From Psoroptes ovis (lineage: Eukaryota; Arthropoda; Arachnida; Sarcoptiformes; Psoroptidae), in assembly GCA_002943765.1 (NCBI GenBank), contig PQWQ01000003.1, positions 2,913,501 through 2,977,500 of the forward strand: a stretch of 64,000 bases of DNA, read 5' to 3'. Positions 24,201 through 37,750 of the stretch are shown piece by piece. Position 1 is the first letter of the stretch. Every line of letters begins with the position of its first letter. The notes below the pieces were generated by a model. That model had not been told where the DNA came from, did no database searches, and saw only the letters and a list, made by a program, of their open reading frames with translations. The position numbers were made by a program, and so were the translations under genes.

Positions 24201-26842
24201 ATTGAATGTGTTTAAAAATTGAATGCTATTCAAATGCAAATTTCCACATTGTTTTCTTATTATTACAATGAAACATAAAACAATTGGCAAAGAACAATGA
24301 TCCTCTATTTCTAAACATCATCAATTTTCAAAATTCTGTGAATAATCCAAAATGATAATAATCAGAATAATAATGATAATAATCACAAAGATAATAATCT
24401 AGTTAATAGCATTTTTTTCGGGTTAAAATTTTGTTTGGGTACAAATTTAAAATATTTTCAAGTTGTTTTTCATTCATTCATTTGATTTGATTTGTTGTTG
24501 TTGTTGATGCTGACGATGTATGCCATTGACTAGCTTTTCGTTGCCATTTTTCAGATTATCATTGTTATTCGGGTTATTCGGGCTATTTCTGAATGGATTC
24601 TGCAAATTCTGGGCTCTTGTAAATTGTAGCGATTGTAAAATTTAATTCAATTGGAAAAATGATATCCATTTTTCTTTTGGATGTTGTTGTTGCTGCTGCT
24701 GCCATTGTTGTTGTTATTGTTGAATGGCAATTGTCATCATTCGAAGAGGAGCAATGATGATGATAACAATGATAACATTATCATCATCATCCACATCATC
24801 TTCACTTGAAACAACAACAACAAATCAGTCATGACAATTAAATATGATGATGATGTTGAATATTTCTTTGTTTTTTTGTTTTGTTTTATGGTTATGTGAT
24901 ATTATCGTTGACATTTTTAGGATTCCATTTTTTGGTTGTTTTACTATTGTTGCTGTTGTTGATGCTATTGTTGCCGATTGTCCATCATGAATTCATTTTG
25001 AAAGAATGATTCATTTTAATTTAATTTCATCATTGTGCATACACCATACGCGTAATATGCGATGGCCAAACAGCCAGCTAGCCGGTCAACAACCATGCGG
25101 GCAGCAACAATAAAATGAAAATTGGATTCAAATTCAATTTTATTATTATTATTAATGATAGGTTTTTTTGTTTGAATGATAAGGATGATCAAGAATGACC
25201 ATGAATGAATGATCAACAAAAACAAAAATTTTGCAGAATCAAAGAATAATTTGATTGTTACGATTGATATTCATTTTTTCCGTATGTTTTTTTATGTTTT
25301 AATTGATCTTTTATGTTTTTTTATTTTGCTTTATGCAAAAATTCAATGAATTTCAGAGAAAATAAAAATATGTTAACTCTTTCATGTCTTGGTGGCCTTT
25401 TCCGTATTTTGCATAGATTTTTATAGATTTCTATTCGATTCTATTGAATTTTATTTGAATTTTTATTATCATGAATCATTGTTGAAAATCAAGAGAAACA
25501 TCTGATCATATAATTGAATGATAATTGTGCTGAATTCAGCAATTCAGAAAGCACCAACAATTGAATAACATTTATTGTTCATCATTGATAATGGCAATTA
25601 TTATTTTTATTTTTTGAAGAATTTTGATTTCTCTGATTCAATCATTTGCATGATTGAAAATATGATTCAATTCAATTAATATCAGAGCAGAAGGATATCG
25701 ATTCATTTCGGCTTGATATTTAATTATTCAATTATTCATGTTTAAATGTGTGTTTTGTATTTAAATTTAAATTATTTTTATGGTATTCTATCATTAATTA
25801 TCAGGCTGTAAAGGGTGTCAAGGGTGGAAATCAGATAATTCAATCGAGTTGAATCGTGTTCTAAGTGTTACATATAATTAACACACATTTGGCGTTGATT
25901 TCAATTTAAATTCAGATGTTTTTCTCTTCCAGGTCCTTAGAGAATTGAAATTGAAAACATTTACACCAGTTGTATAATTATCTGTCTCGACTGTTTTCGT
26001 GTGTGTGTCATGTTTCACATGAAACAATAATAGTCAAATACTCGTAAATTATTTATATAAAGAATACAATATGCACAACAATGATACTTACACGAAAATC
26101 TTTTAATTTAGGAAATACACACTCAAATGTTACATCACGACCAACAGTTGTGGTTATATTTTTCATTGTGTTTGGCCATAATTCATTCAATGATTGTTTT
26201 TCATTATCATTGATTGTCATCGTTGATGATGATGATGATGATGATAATGTATCAACATGATTATTATTTTGTTTCGTATTTTGCATATAATGATGATAAT
26301 CATTTTGTTTAATATTATCAAATTGATTTGAATGAAATTGTTTTGATTGTTGTTGTTGATGCTTATTATCATGATTAACATCATTGGACGATTGATTCCA
26401 ATACTGATGATGGTGGTGATGCCTGAAACGCCGCAAAAACAATCACAAATCAAGAAATCAATTATACTAATTATTAATATGATTAAATTATAATAAAATA
26501 AATTATTTACCATAATGTTGATCGATGTGATCGTTTTTTGAATGAATAATTTTCATTATAATGATTATAATTGTTGTTATTATCATTGTTGATGAATGAA
26601 TTTATAATTGTTTTTGTTGATTTTGTTGTTGATGATTTATTAATGAGATCATTTTCGATAATATTATGATTATTTAAATAATAATTATTATTCAAAGATT
26701 GTCGTTGCTCGAAACAATTACAATGATTAAATATAATCATCATCATAAACAAGTGTATGATGATTGGAATAATCATGATTATTTTTTGTATTTGATTTTT
26801 ATAATTATTTTTATAATTATAATTGTTATTTTGAGCCATCAT
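21236..26842 (-). CDS. GPI-anchored three-Ig cell adhesion protein, lachesin/DIP family
   Basis: Neuronal surface protein of the lachesin/Dpr-interacting-protein/IgLON group. Model: complement(join(21236..21462,21536..22114,22184..22255,22335..22394,22472..22633,22701..22911,26092..26422,26511..26842)), 657 residues, all phases consistent. Residues 21-38 (IIMIIPIIIHLFMMMIIF) form the signal peptide; about 150 Asn/His/Gln-rich residues follow. Ig1: VGRDVTFECVFPKL, LVWFHKSNHHVLLAMHDTVI, YYLCQVNTKPM. Ig2: TTTLSCAAKGRPEPQISW, HQMGAYLCIASNG. Ig3: ITIECHIESYPRANVYWQK, RYYCVAKNKIGN. A Thr run, a basic Gln/His region and an acidic stretch lead to a hydrophobic C-terminus (LVTLIIIIIMNIHLLITVLL) typical of a GPI signal. 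Exon 7 skips a nearer AG so that the family motif VNFAPIIWTNKRFVEAPL is kept. The 3.2-kb intron inside Ig1 is typical of this family. I cannot say which DIP/lachesin paralogue it is. Confidence 0.9.
21762..21800 (-). repeat. ACN/CAA repeat encoding a poly-Thr run
   Basis: About thirteen consecutive Thr codons directly after Ig3 of the adhesion protein (KYPS then Thr run). It is likely an O-glycosylated stalk in the protein, and is prone to length change as DNA. Confidence 0.6.
22912..26091 (-). other. 3.2-kb intron of the Ig adhesion gene
   Basis: Splits Ig1 between the residues FPKLKDFR and LVWFHKSN. AT-rich, with TTG runs (24496-24506, 24955-24965), GAT/ATC repeats, a short GC-rich patch at about 25045-25110 and a 14-bp perfect palindrome TGCTGAATTCAGCA at 25528-25541. 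The frame at 23592-23912 shows no family features. No nested gene recognised. Confidence 0.6.
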
Positions 26843-28154
26843 TGAATCAAGATTATTATTAATATTATATCCGGAAAAAACATCTGGACATCATTATTGT
26901 CCATCATCAATATTTGTTACAATATTTGAATTATATCTGAAACATATACAAATGAAACAATAATAAGAGAAAGATAGAGCATAAATTTTAATGAATTATG
27001 GTCAAATAATAATAACAATAATAATAATGATATTAATTCATTAATAATAATAATATCAAATCACAAATATTGTTTGGAATTAAATTTTTATAATCATTTT
27101 TTCCATTGAATAATTGATTTTGTTTTTCATTGATTCTACTGATGATGATTATTATCATCTGATCATTCGGTACACGTATTTCGATCCGAAAAAAAAATGA
27201 AACAATGAAATCGGATTTATTTTATTTTTTTGTATTTCTCCATGGAACAAATTGAAAATCATAGATACAACAACTAATTCAACAACAACATATGTTTGTA
27301 AATGCTGAAATGTAACATGTTTTTCCTATAAATTTTGTTGTTTTTTAAGCCAACGATCGCTGGTCAAGTGCTTAGCTTTCTATTGAGCCAAGCTATACAT
27401 CGTCTCACGAATCATACATCATCATGCTTCAAATTATTATACGAATGAATGAATCATACTTGGAGATTCCATGAATTGAAAAACGAAATTAATTGATTTG
27501 ATTTGATTAGCATCATTATCATAAGGATTATTAATTTCGATTTATTCTTGATCCCAAATCCTCTAAGCAGAGGTCAAAGAATCTAATACAAAAATTGAAT
27601 TATATTCGGAAACAAAACACAGGAAATTTTTTGATCAAATTTTGAATAATATCATTTGATAATTATCAACATTTTTGTGCTCCAATATTCCAATATATTG
27701 GTCTATGTTTGCCATAGTCTTTGTATGTCTATTTGTTTCGCTCCTTGATTCGTTTTTCAATTATTTCCATCAGGAAAATTTCATTCATTTCATACATCCG
27801 TGTGTTTTTAGGGCGAATTCTGTGTTTTATCAATTTATAAAATTCATAATTTACATTCAATTATTATTATAAATGAACCATATTTTGCTTTGAATGAATA
27901 TGAAATAAAAATTGAATTAATTAATTAATTAATGGAACAAACAAACAAACTGAAACAAAAACTGAAGCAAAATTGAAACAATTTTTCATTCATTTTTCTC
28001 TCATTTTACCTTATTCATCAATTTTCATTTTTGTTTGTTTATTTTTATTATTTTTTCTATGAGAAAAAATTACATTGAACAACAACCAACAACAGCAACA
28101 TCCATAGCCAAGCTAATGTTTTGTTTATTTTGCCATTATTATTTTGTAAAATGC

Positions 28155-28181
28155 AAAAAAAAAAAAAAAAAAAAAAAAAAA
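28155..28181. repeat. Poly(A) run, 27 nt
   Basis: The longest homopolymer in the window. No flanking element body or target-site duplication was seen, so I do not call a retroposon. Confidence 0.85.
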
Positions 28182-28272
28182 TGAATGAATAAAATGCATA
28201 TTGCCAATAATTATTACATTACATCGATATATTTTTATATGGGAAAAATATATCAATTGTTTACTCAATTTG

Positions 28273-28289
28273 TTTTTTTTTTTTTTTTT
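28273..28289. repeat. Poly(T) run, 17 nt
   Basis: Homopolymer T tract about 90 nt after the poly(A) run, in opposite sense. The stretch between them (TGAATGAATAAAATGC onward) shows no known repeat. Confidence 0.85.
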
Positions 28290-28714
28290 GTTTGGTCGTT
28301 GTTTTTTGGGTAATTTTGTAATTTATAATTTTTTTTCTAACCCTTTGGGCTCATTTCATGTTCAAATGTATTTTATTCAATGAAAATGAAAAACAAAACA
28401 GAAATTTGCCGTAAAAAATGCTGAATTTAGTGAATAACATTTTTGTCGTCAAGAATAAGGCCTTTTTTGTTGATAATTGAATAATGTCGTTGCTGATGGT
28501 GATGTCGATGCTGATGCTGATGATGATATTGAAGCTGATCATGATGATGCCAATCATCTTTTGATTGAAAACAAGAAATTTTTGATTGGAAAAATTCAAT
28601 TTTTATTAAAATTAATTAATTTCATCTAAAACAATGGAAAATTGATGGAATGAAATCAATTTTCTCAAATTAAAATTGAAAATATCATCCAATTTTAAAA
28701 TTTTTTTCTTATTT

Positions 28715-28763
28715 TTCAAAGATAATCATCATTGTAATGATAATAATCATGATTATCTTTGAA
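28715..28763. other. Perfect inverted repeat, 15-bp arms
   Basis: Left arm TTCAAAGATAATCAT (28715-28729) and right arm ATGATTATCTTTGAA (28749-28763), loop of 19 nt. It could fold as a stem-loop or be a dyad binding site; the sequence alone does not say. Confidence 0.6.
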
Positions 28764-30267
28764 CCAGATGACGATTATGGTCATTATCTTATGATGATGA
28801 TTATTATTCTGATTATGATGACCAGATCTGATCAAAACGAATCAAATCTTTGAGAAGCTAAAAGACCCTTAAATCAACTTTAAACAGCCAGATATAAGTT
28901 CTTATTTTGGTCCAAGCCAAAAACAATCAAAAATTGTTCAAAGTTTTTTGATTTTTTCTTTGTTCAATCTTGATCAACAGAAAGAAATGCATTGATGCAT
29001 TAAAATTTATTACAAGTTTTGATTCATTCGTTTGATGAATCAATTTTTCTTCATTTTTTGACGTTGAAAACGAAATCAAACAAGATATTCAATCATCGAC
29101 CATAATATGGAATGATGATCATGAATGGAAACTATAATAACAAACAAAAAACAAACAGCGAAGAAGAAGAAAATTTGACCAAATGGACACGAACAAAGAC
29201 GGGAAATTGGCTCATTTTTGCTGATTGAAAATTAATTTATCTCGTTATTTGAATTTCAAAAGTGATTTAAGACAAATGATAAATGGAAGCGAAATTACCT
29301 AATAACCGAAACAATTTAAAATCCATTTAATTTAATGAAATTTTCAATTTGAATTGTTTTTTTTTCAGACAAAATAATTTTTAAAAATTGAAAATTCAAA
29401 AGAAATATACTTACATTGATTACAAGCATTTTGAATGTTTTTTTTTGAATTTTCGATAAAAATTCTAGTAAATTTTTTCGATCATGAATTCATGGATCAA
29501 ACAGTGTCACATTTCATCAAATTTTTTGCACAATAAAACAAGTGAATTTAGGCTATTTTAGCTATATTTTCACTGATGTTTCCGAAATCAATTTTAAAAA
29601 TGATTCAATGATGTGACGGAAAAATTAATTTCAACAATCAATTTTTTATTTTCAATCAAAACAAGATTAATTCACATCACTGTTTCAGATTAATGTTTTT
29701 GTTTACAAATCGATATTACGATTCATTGGCAATGTTGGCTTCACGGCAAAATTTCATGTAATAACATGTGAATGACGATAAACAATTTTAAGAATGGAAA
29801 TTCTTGAAAATTCATAAAATTTCACTGGTTGAAGCAATCAAAATTCTTTGAGATTTTTGAAATTCACTGGTTTCAGATATTCACAGGATTTTCCTTATTA
29901 TTTTATGGTGAAATTTTGATGTTTTTTGGACATTTTATGACCGTCAAAGTGAATCGAAGATTTATAGTCAATTTTAGGTCTATCCATCACAACTGATGAT
30001 GAAATTAAAACTGATGCTGAGTAAAGATTCAAAATTTGAAACTAAATAAATAAATTGTTGTCAATTGTTTTGATTATTTTTCATTTCATTTTCATTTTTT
30101 TTCATTTTACAAATGATATTTGAATTATTGGTGGTAATTCACATCACATCACATTAGATGATGCGCGCGCGACTAATATTTGTTCGGTTCATAGAAACAT
30201 TTCATAAAGACATTTCATTATGGAATGAAATCCAAAAATGAAAATGAACAGATACAGAATTAAAATA

Positions 30268-30483
30268 TCAATAATAATGTAATGGAACATCAGATTTTAG
30301 CTGATGATCTGGCGCGGATGTTTCTTCTATGATGGTGCGTAGCACATTGTTTCGGCTTTGGCCATGTTCGCCACATATTTCCATGCATCCAATCAATTTA
30401 GTGTTTGCTTTGTACGCTCCAAATGGATCAAAACTGATGTGCCATTGATTCATAGTCGACCATGGCACGAAAAAACATGACAT
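30268..30483 (-). other. GC-rich ORF of 71 codons with upstream TATA-like box, unrecognised
   Basis: Minus-strand ORF starting MSCFFVPWSTMNQWHISF and ending DHQLKSDVPLHYY-stop, with an in-frame stop just upstream of the Met. It is clearly GC-richer than its surroundings. On the same strand TATAAATA lies at 30514-30521, 30 nt before the ATG. I know no family with its internal motif IGCMEICGEHGQSR. It could be a short gene, the first exon of one, or chance. Confidence 0.22.
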
Positions 30484-30513
30484 CTTATTTCACGACTAGT
30501 TTTCTACGGCTAC

Positions 30514-30521
30514 TATTTATA
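30514..30521 (-). promoter_or_regulatory. TATA-like box (TATAAATA)
   Basis: Minus-strand TATAAATAG 30 nt upstream of the short ORF ATG at 30483. If functional, the 5' UTR would be only a few bases, which weakens the case. Such words are common in AT-rich DNA. Confidence 0.2.
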
Positions 30522-31947
30522 TGTCGTATCTATCCAAAATGTGTAGAACATATCCATCCAAAAAGTTACTTATAATTTGATGATAATGTTGATGTGGATG
30601 ATGATGGAGAGAGGATGATTTGTCTCCATATTCAAATTCAAAGAAAATTGAATCAAACTGATGGTTTTCTACTCTTATTTTTGGTTGGAAAAACGAAGCT
30701 AAATAAATGAATTGAATGAATGAATAAATAAATAAATGGATAAGCAGTAAACGAATTAACGAATAATCTAGTGGAATCTATGGGTTTTCGGCATCCAAAA
30801 AACCGAAAGAATTGATGGAACATGAAACATGGAATATAGAATTGATATTGTTTCCCCGCACATATAGAATTTACAAGTTAGTTACAAGTACAAGTATTTG
30901 GTTTAGTTATGCTTGTTCGATGTTGTGTGTGTATTGATGTATATGATTCATGAATATGTCTACAATGTCTTCATCGGCACCAACAACAACGATTCTTGTA
31001 TTTACTTTACTGGAAAATGTTTCATTCGTTTTGAGATTGAAGAAAATTGATAATTTCCATCACCCTTCCACCCCCTTTTAAGATCATGTTCAGCCAATCA
31101 AATAAGAAATTACCAGTCACTTTTTTCGAAGTTTTACAGTTCAAATTCATGGTCATAGAATTTTTTTTGAAAGTTTTCTTTGAAGCGCATTTTCGGCACA
31201 TAGTGGTAGTATATGGTAATGGAATGAAATGAATTGTCAAATCAATTGTATCCATCAATGAGCAGATTTGTTTTCGGAGATGAATTTACAAGTTCAAACG
31301 GATGAATAAATAATTGCACATTATCTTAGAAAGAGAAGATATGAACAAATCAAGACGATTAAATTCAAATCGTCGAATAAAATCCAATCAAATTCCGATC
31401 AATGGTACCGATTATAACTTGAATTCAAATTGACTCAAATTCTTTTAAGATTAAACACAAGAAACGATAGTTGAATCATTTTTGAATCATGATTATTATC
31501 ACATCATCTGTATTAATACTTGGGAATAAACAATCCTACAATGAATATGTTTAATTCGTTTCAATTTGTATTTAAATTCTTTTAAATTCTCAATTTTCTC
31601 ATTAAAGTAATGAAATTATCATTTTTTGTTTGTTTGTTTCATATTTAAACGTTTTAGACATTTAGACGTTTGAATTCTTTGTTTTTGTTTTTTTGTTTGC
31701 TGGTTGAGGATGATTATGATGGAAATTTCTCAAGAAAAACTGATTTAAAACGCAAATCATAACGATAATGATGATGATGATATGTGTTTACAATGTCGGA
31801 TGTTTTTGATTTAATTTTTTTAATTTCGTATTTCAAATTTCAAAACTGACAAAAACAATAACACGAAATGAAACAAGATTGAAACAAAAAGTTTTCATCA
31901 GCAGTAACTGCATTAGCAGCAGATCAAGATCAATCAACAAGATTAAA

Positions 31948-32160
31948 TCAAATAATTTTTCGGCAGACAGAAAGAATGGGAACAAAGGGGTTAAATGAAA
32001 AGTTTTCACTTTCAATTTCTTTGGAGCCAAAAGGGTTACGATACGAAACGTTCGCACGCATACGATACACCCGAAACAATTCATCGATACTATTAGGATC
32101 TATTAGCATGACATGAAGATTGAAGCCGATTGTAGCCGAAGATGTATTAGATATTTTCAA
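31948..32160 (-). other. Short ORF of 70 codons in a GC-richer patch, unrecognised
   Basis: Minus-strand frame beginning MKISNTSSATIGFNLHVML and containing NSIDELFRVYRMRANVSYRN. Composition is less repeat-like than most frames here, but there is no recognised domain, no signal peptide and no clear promoter. Recorded as weak. Confidence 0.15.
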
Positions 32161-34955
32161 TGTTAAATTTCATTGATCAATCAATATGAATGAATGAATC
32201 CTATCTTAATGAATGATTCTGTAATTTCAAATCTCAAACTTGTAACAAGATACATAAGGCAATGATCCCCAATGAGCTTCTATACAATTATTCTCGAAAA
32301 AGCTAATGTATTGCGCGGAGATGGATCGGTTCCTTCTATTTCTAGCTTTTTTGTTTGTTGGTCGTATTATTCATATTTTTCGATGGTCGGATCCATCTTG
32401 ATCCATCAATTCCAACGATGGAGTGCTTTCCAATCATTCATTCATTTTTCAAAGGCAACAAAAAAACATGCTGCAACAACAACAACAGCAACGATCAAGC
32501 ATCAAACATTATACATCGAGCACACAGTGACTAACACATGCAAGCATAGACAGGCTAACACATACGATTTATAAATGATATTTGACATCATCTCCATCAT
32601 ATATTTCACATGTATTTTATATCGATGATGATTGTTGCAAATGTTTTGATGCTCTTCGCATTCATTCTTCTTGTTCATTTTTTATTTTCAAATAATTTTC
32701 ATCATTTTGTCAGGAAACATTTTCATTTTAATTCATTTTTGAATTTGTATTGAAATTTTCAATGGAAAAAATAAGTTTGAAAAATGCTCGAATATCCTCT
32801 GTATATATGCGTGTGTGTATGGATGGATAAATGGATGGGAAACCCCGGATAATTTATAAATGCGTATCCATTTTGTAGCACTTGTCGTTGGATATATAAT
32901 AAGGAATCGAGAAAACATCATCATTCATCATTTCAATTCAATTCGGTTCAATTTAAATTCATTCATTTTCACTATTGAAAGATCATCATCATGATCATCA
33001 TTATCAATTGATCGAATGATGATTTTGATGATGAGAATCATGATCTCACAATTATGAATAACTTCGAGCTTCTTGAGAGAAAGAGAGAGGAAATAGTAAA
33101 GTTTTAGCGAAGTTTATCGAAGGAATTATTATTTAAAAGTTCTAAGGAACCGGAGAATTGGATAAAAGGGTTGATCTACAAGTGCTGTTGTTTGGTTGGA
33201 ATAAATGAACGAAAAAAATTTAATTAAAACATAACCAAAAAAAAAAAAAAAAAATCATGAAGCAGCCATAAATCATTTGGTTAATGACAAACATTTGTAT
33301 TCAGAAAAGCCAAGCAAAATCATATATAAGATGCGAGAGAGGCAAAATATTAAGAATTTAAGAATAATCGTTGCTGTTGTTGCTGATGGTAATGGTGGTG
33401 GTGGTGCTTATAATGATGGTGACGGTGTTTGTTATATAATTATGAAGAAAAATCCAAAACAAAAAAATCGTTTTATTAAAATAATGACGTTACATTATGC
33501 AATAATAATAATGTAATAATTATTATAAGCCAGAATGCCAGATTATATAATCTTGTATTATTTTTTACATTTAAAAAAAATGATTAATAAAAAATAATGA
33601 AGAAAAATTTAATTGAAAATCTCGATGTTGACTCGGAAAATTACCCGAAAATTCAAATAATAAATGTTAAAACATCGGTAAAACATTTAACAAAAAATAA
33701 AAACACCCGAACAAGCAACACCAATCAGAGCCCGGCAAACAACCCAAACAACAAACAACGAAGATAATTTATGATTCAAGATCAGCTAAAAAATGAGAAT
33801 AATAATAATGGCCAGAATGTTAATGTAAATGGAAAAAAATAACAAAATTTCAACATAACAATTACATAATATAAAACACAACAACAATATTTAGAAATTA
33901 ATAATCACTGAATATATAAAGATTTTAATAATTTTTTCCCTTTTGTTTCGATGTAATTCGCTTTGATTTCCATTGATCCACCATTAGCTAATTCGTTCTG
34001 CAGTCGTTTGTTTGGGGGTTTTGGCTTTTCGGTGTTACCCAGTGTACCAACAGTGCATCGATACAATGGTCAAACATGAAAAATAGAACATAATCAATTT
34101 GCCAATTGAACAATTTGCGATACAGATCCGATATGATGTGTCACGATTATCATAATTATTATTATAATTATTAGGAAAATTTAATGTTGTCAAAACAAAA
34201 TGTGTTTGGACAAACATGTCATTCGTTTTTTTTGTTGTTTTTTGATTCATTTCTTTTAATACTTGATCGGATAAATAATATGTAGTTTCGTATACATTTG
34301 TCCATACTTTATTATTAGTATTTATTTATTGAAAAAATTTAAAACAACAAAAAAAAAAAAAATGAATAAATAAAGGGTTAAACTTTTTTGTTAACACAAA
34401 CAAAGTTCAATCATTGAACGAAAAACTTTGAAATCGGTTGATGGAAGGAAGAGAAAATAATGATGCGGCTCCTCAAATAATTTTTGTGCCGAAAAAAAAT
34501 ATTAGATTGATGATTGATTGATTAATTAATTAATTTGATAATTGATTCATTAATAAGTGATTCATTAATTCAAATGATTCAGTAATTAATTTTCAATTCA
34601 CTTTGTTTAGATCGATTTGTCTTTTTTCCTTTTCTAGAAAAATATTACTTTTTTCTCACGGTTATTCAAAAAAAAGAAAAAAAAAGAATAACCTTTGAAT
34701 TTTATTGTTATAATCATAAATTTCATTACTTTATCCATAGATCTAAAAATTGAAATTTTTTTTCTGGATTCATAATGGTTCCTGGCTCAATGTTTATGCA
34801 TATATCTGATCAAGTTTTAACGTTTGTCACTGTTTTTCAATGTTAATGATATTAATAATTTTTTTCCTTTTAGTATCAACATAATTGATTTGAATTTGAG
34901 TTTATATCCATAACCATGGGAAACAAAACAAAAAGTGGAATGCAAAAGATAATAG

Positions 34956-34978
34956 AATAATAATAATAATAATAATAA
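34956..34978. repeat. AAT trinucleotide microsatellite
   Basis: About 7.7 uninterrupted copies of AAT in the gene-poor region. Confidence 0.85.
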
Positions 34979-37726
34979 CGATGATATTACTAATAATAAT
35001 CAATTTTCATTGTAAATTCAATGATAGAATATAACAATATTAATAATAATAATGATCAACAAAAGGATTCACATATTTTCAATATTTTTCTCGATTCCAT
35101 TCATTCAATTCTCAATCTTAACGCTTGATTTAATCATTTCATATTTATTTTCTGCTTTGAATCCATTGATTATTTGTTTGTTTGTTTCGATTTAAAATGT
35201 GCATATTATCATCCAATCCATATTTGTATTCAATGGAGAATAGAATGAAAATAAGCTTAGATTGTTGGAACTAAAGGAAAAAATGCATGAAAGGAACAAA
35301 TGATAGTGATATTGTCATCGATGGACGATGAACGAACCGAGAAGAATATGGAAAAAAATGAATCGAAATTGGTCAGTGAATAACCGAACAAATATGATAA
35401 GAATTTTATTTTCCTTTTAGTAATGATCAAAGACTTTTTTCAAAATCAATTTATTAATATATTTGCATTGCTTTCTGAATAAAATCGTGAATTGATTTGA
35501 ACTTTGAATACTAAGATTTTCTCGAGAAAATTTTAAGGAATTTTCATTCAATTCGTTGTTTCTTTGATGGTGATGGAAAATCATCATAAATATTGAATTT
35601 TGATTCATAAAATTTAAATTCAAAAACGGCCGGAAAATCTTCAAAAGAAGATCCTTGAAAATATCTCTGGAAAATCACTGAACAATCATTGGACGACCAT
35701 CACTCCCAAAATAAATCTTCGATAAATGAATTTTGATCGAATTCTCGAGAACAACTTTTCAACAAATTGATTTGATGCGAGTTTCTGAATCTGAATTTTA
35801 AAAGTTGATAAATCACTTGATTTAATTAGTTAAATAATTAAAATTTACAAATTAATTATCGAGATTACGTCATAAGTCGAAGAATTCAGAAGATTGACAT
35901 TTATTTTTCCTAGGAATTATCATTGATATTATTGTTAAATTATCATCATTAACAACATCGATTGATATGATGGACCTAAGAGAAAATTTGGACACACGAA
36001 GATATGACGCGAAATGAAATATATCCAATTTCATTCATTCATATATTAATTTATTTATCTCTAAACACATACACACACAGATAGCCAATGATAATAGAGA
36101 TGATGATAATAATAATAATAATAACAAAATAATATTAATAATAACTAATAGGCTTATGGTATTTTCTTTCGAATATTTATTTATTTATTTTCAATCATCA
36201 TCATCATCATCATCATTATTATCTTCAATTTTCAATTTGTTTGGCGATTTTTTTCAGAGTTTCAGTTCATATTTTCCATGAGAGATCATCAAAAATAATA
36301 AATAAACAAGTAAACATCAACATCGAAACAGCATCACCAATACATGCATTGACAAATACATAATTTTCAATATTTTTTTTTTTTTATATTTTGAACTTAA
36401 TAATCATAATAATAATAATATTAATAATCTGATATGAATATATTTTTCAAATCTAAATGTGACCCAGAAAAAATCGAATGAAATGATGGCAAATACTAAT
36501 ATTGAATCATCATTCAAATGAAATATCAAGAATATGGATCAAGAATCATTCGAATTTATTTTGATTCATTATTTTTTTTCTGGATTCTTGGATGATGATA
36601 ATGATTTTTCGCTTCCATTCGATTTGATTCAATGATGATGATGATCATTGTCGACCATGGCTCAAGTTGAAATGAAATAATTTCAAGGAATAATTCAAAG
36701 AAAAATGATGAATTTAGTTGATTGAAATTAAGAAAAAAAGATTGATTTCTACGGATTAATTTGAAGATGATTTTTTTCGAAAAAGATTAATCTTGACAAT
36801 CTTGACCATTGGTCCGACTTTTTGGGCCGAGTCCTTTGAAACTAGGAGCTTTGAAGAGATTTTTGATGGCCAAATGGACGGCTGATCATGATTAGCAGCT
36901 AATAATGATGATTGAATTTTGATTGGAAAACGAAAATTGATTATGGAATGAACCTAATATACATTTGAATTCATTTCGGCTAATTTGGACCAATTTCGAT
37001 GATTGAAAATTCAAAAAATATGACAAATTCCTTGATCCATCCTTTCATTCATTCATTGAATAAATGGATTATTCGATGAAATCTTTCATTTAAATTCAAT
37101 TATTATTTAGATCCTCTCTGGATTCGTTATTGATGATACATACCACTCTCTTAAACAGTAAATAATGTCTTTACAATTTGTGAATTTGACAATTTCTGCA
37201 TCTCTCTCTTCTTTGACTCTTTAACATCATCATCAGATGATGACATTTGTTCATGTCTTCAGCATCATCATACATTGAAAACATAATTACATTTCAATCT
37301 TTTTGAAGATTTTCATTGAAAAAATGTAAAATCTTGGAATATTTTCTTTGTTTTCTGTCCAACAAAAAACAAATTCTTGAAAATTAAATCATATTTTCCA
37401 TTTGTTTCGATGAATCCTCAAAGTTAAATAAAAAAAAATAACATGATTTTGGCTCTGGAAGAGAATTTCAAGTCGAAGAATTTTCGAGTAAAATTCATAC
37501 AAATGTCATGTGAAGCAATGGACAATGGTCAGCATCAGCAGCAGCAACATGGAGCAGCCAAGACAATTCAGTGTCCAGTTTGGTTTGACAGATCATTTTT
37601 GTTTCGCACATCATAATGGAATTTGTATATGAAAAATCTCAAAATTTAAAATAAAACATTTTGTTTTTTTATTTTGGCCCCGAAAAAAAACAAACAAACA
37701 AACATTTTAATACATTATATCGTATT

Positions 37727-37750
37727 ATAACATTATTTAAATAATGTTAT
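37727..37750. other. 24-bp perfect palindrome
   Basis: Half-site ATAACATTATTT followed directly by its reverse complement, without spacer. AT-only except for one C/G per arm. Isolated, in non-coding DNA between the Ig gene and FUT8. Confidence 0.7.

Noticed and set aside
28155..28289. Poly(A) and nearby poly(T) as ends of a retroposon
   Set aside because: No element body, no target-site duplication and no known repeat between or beside them.
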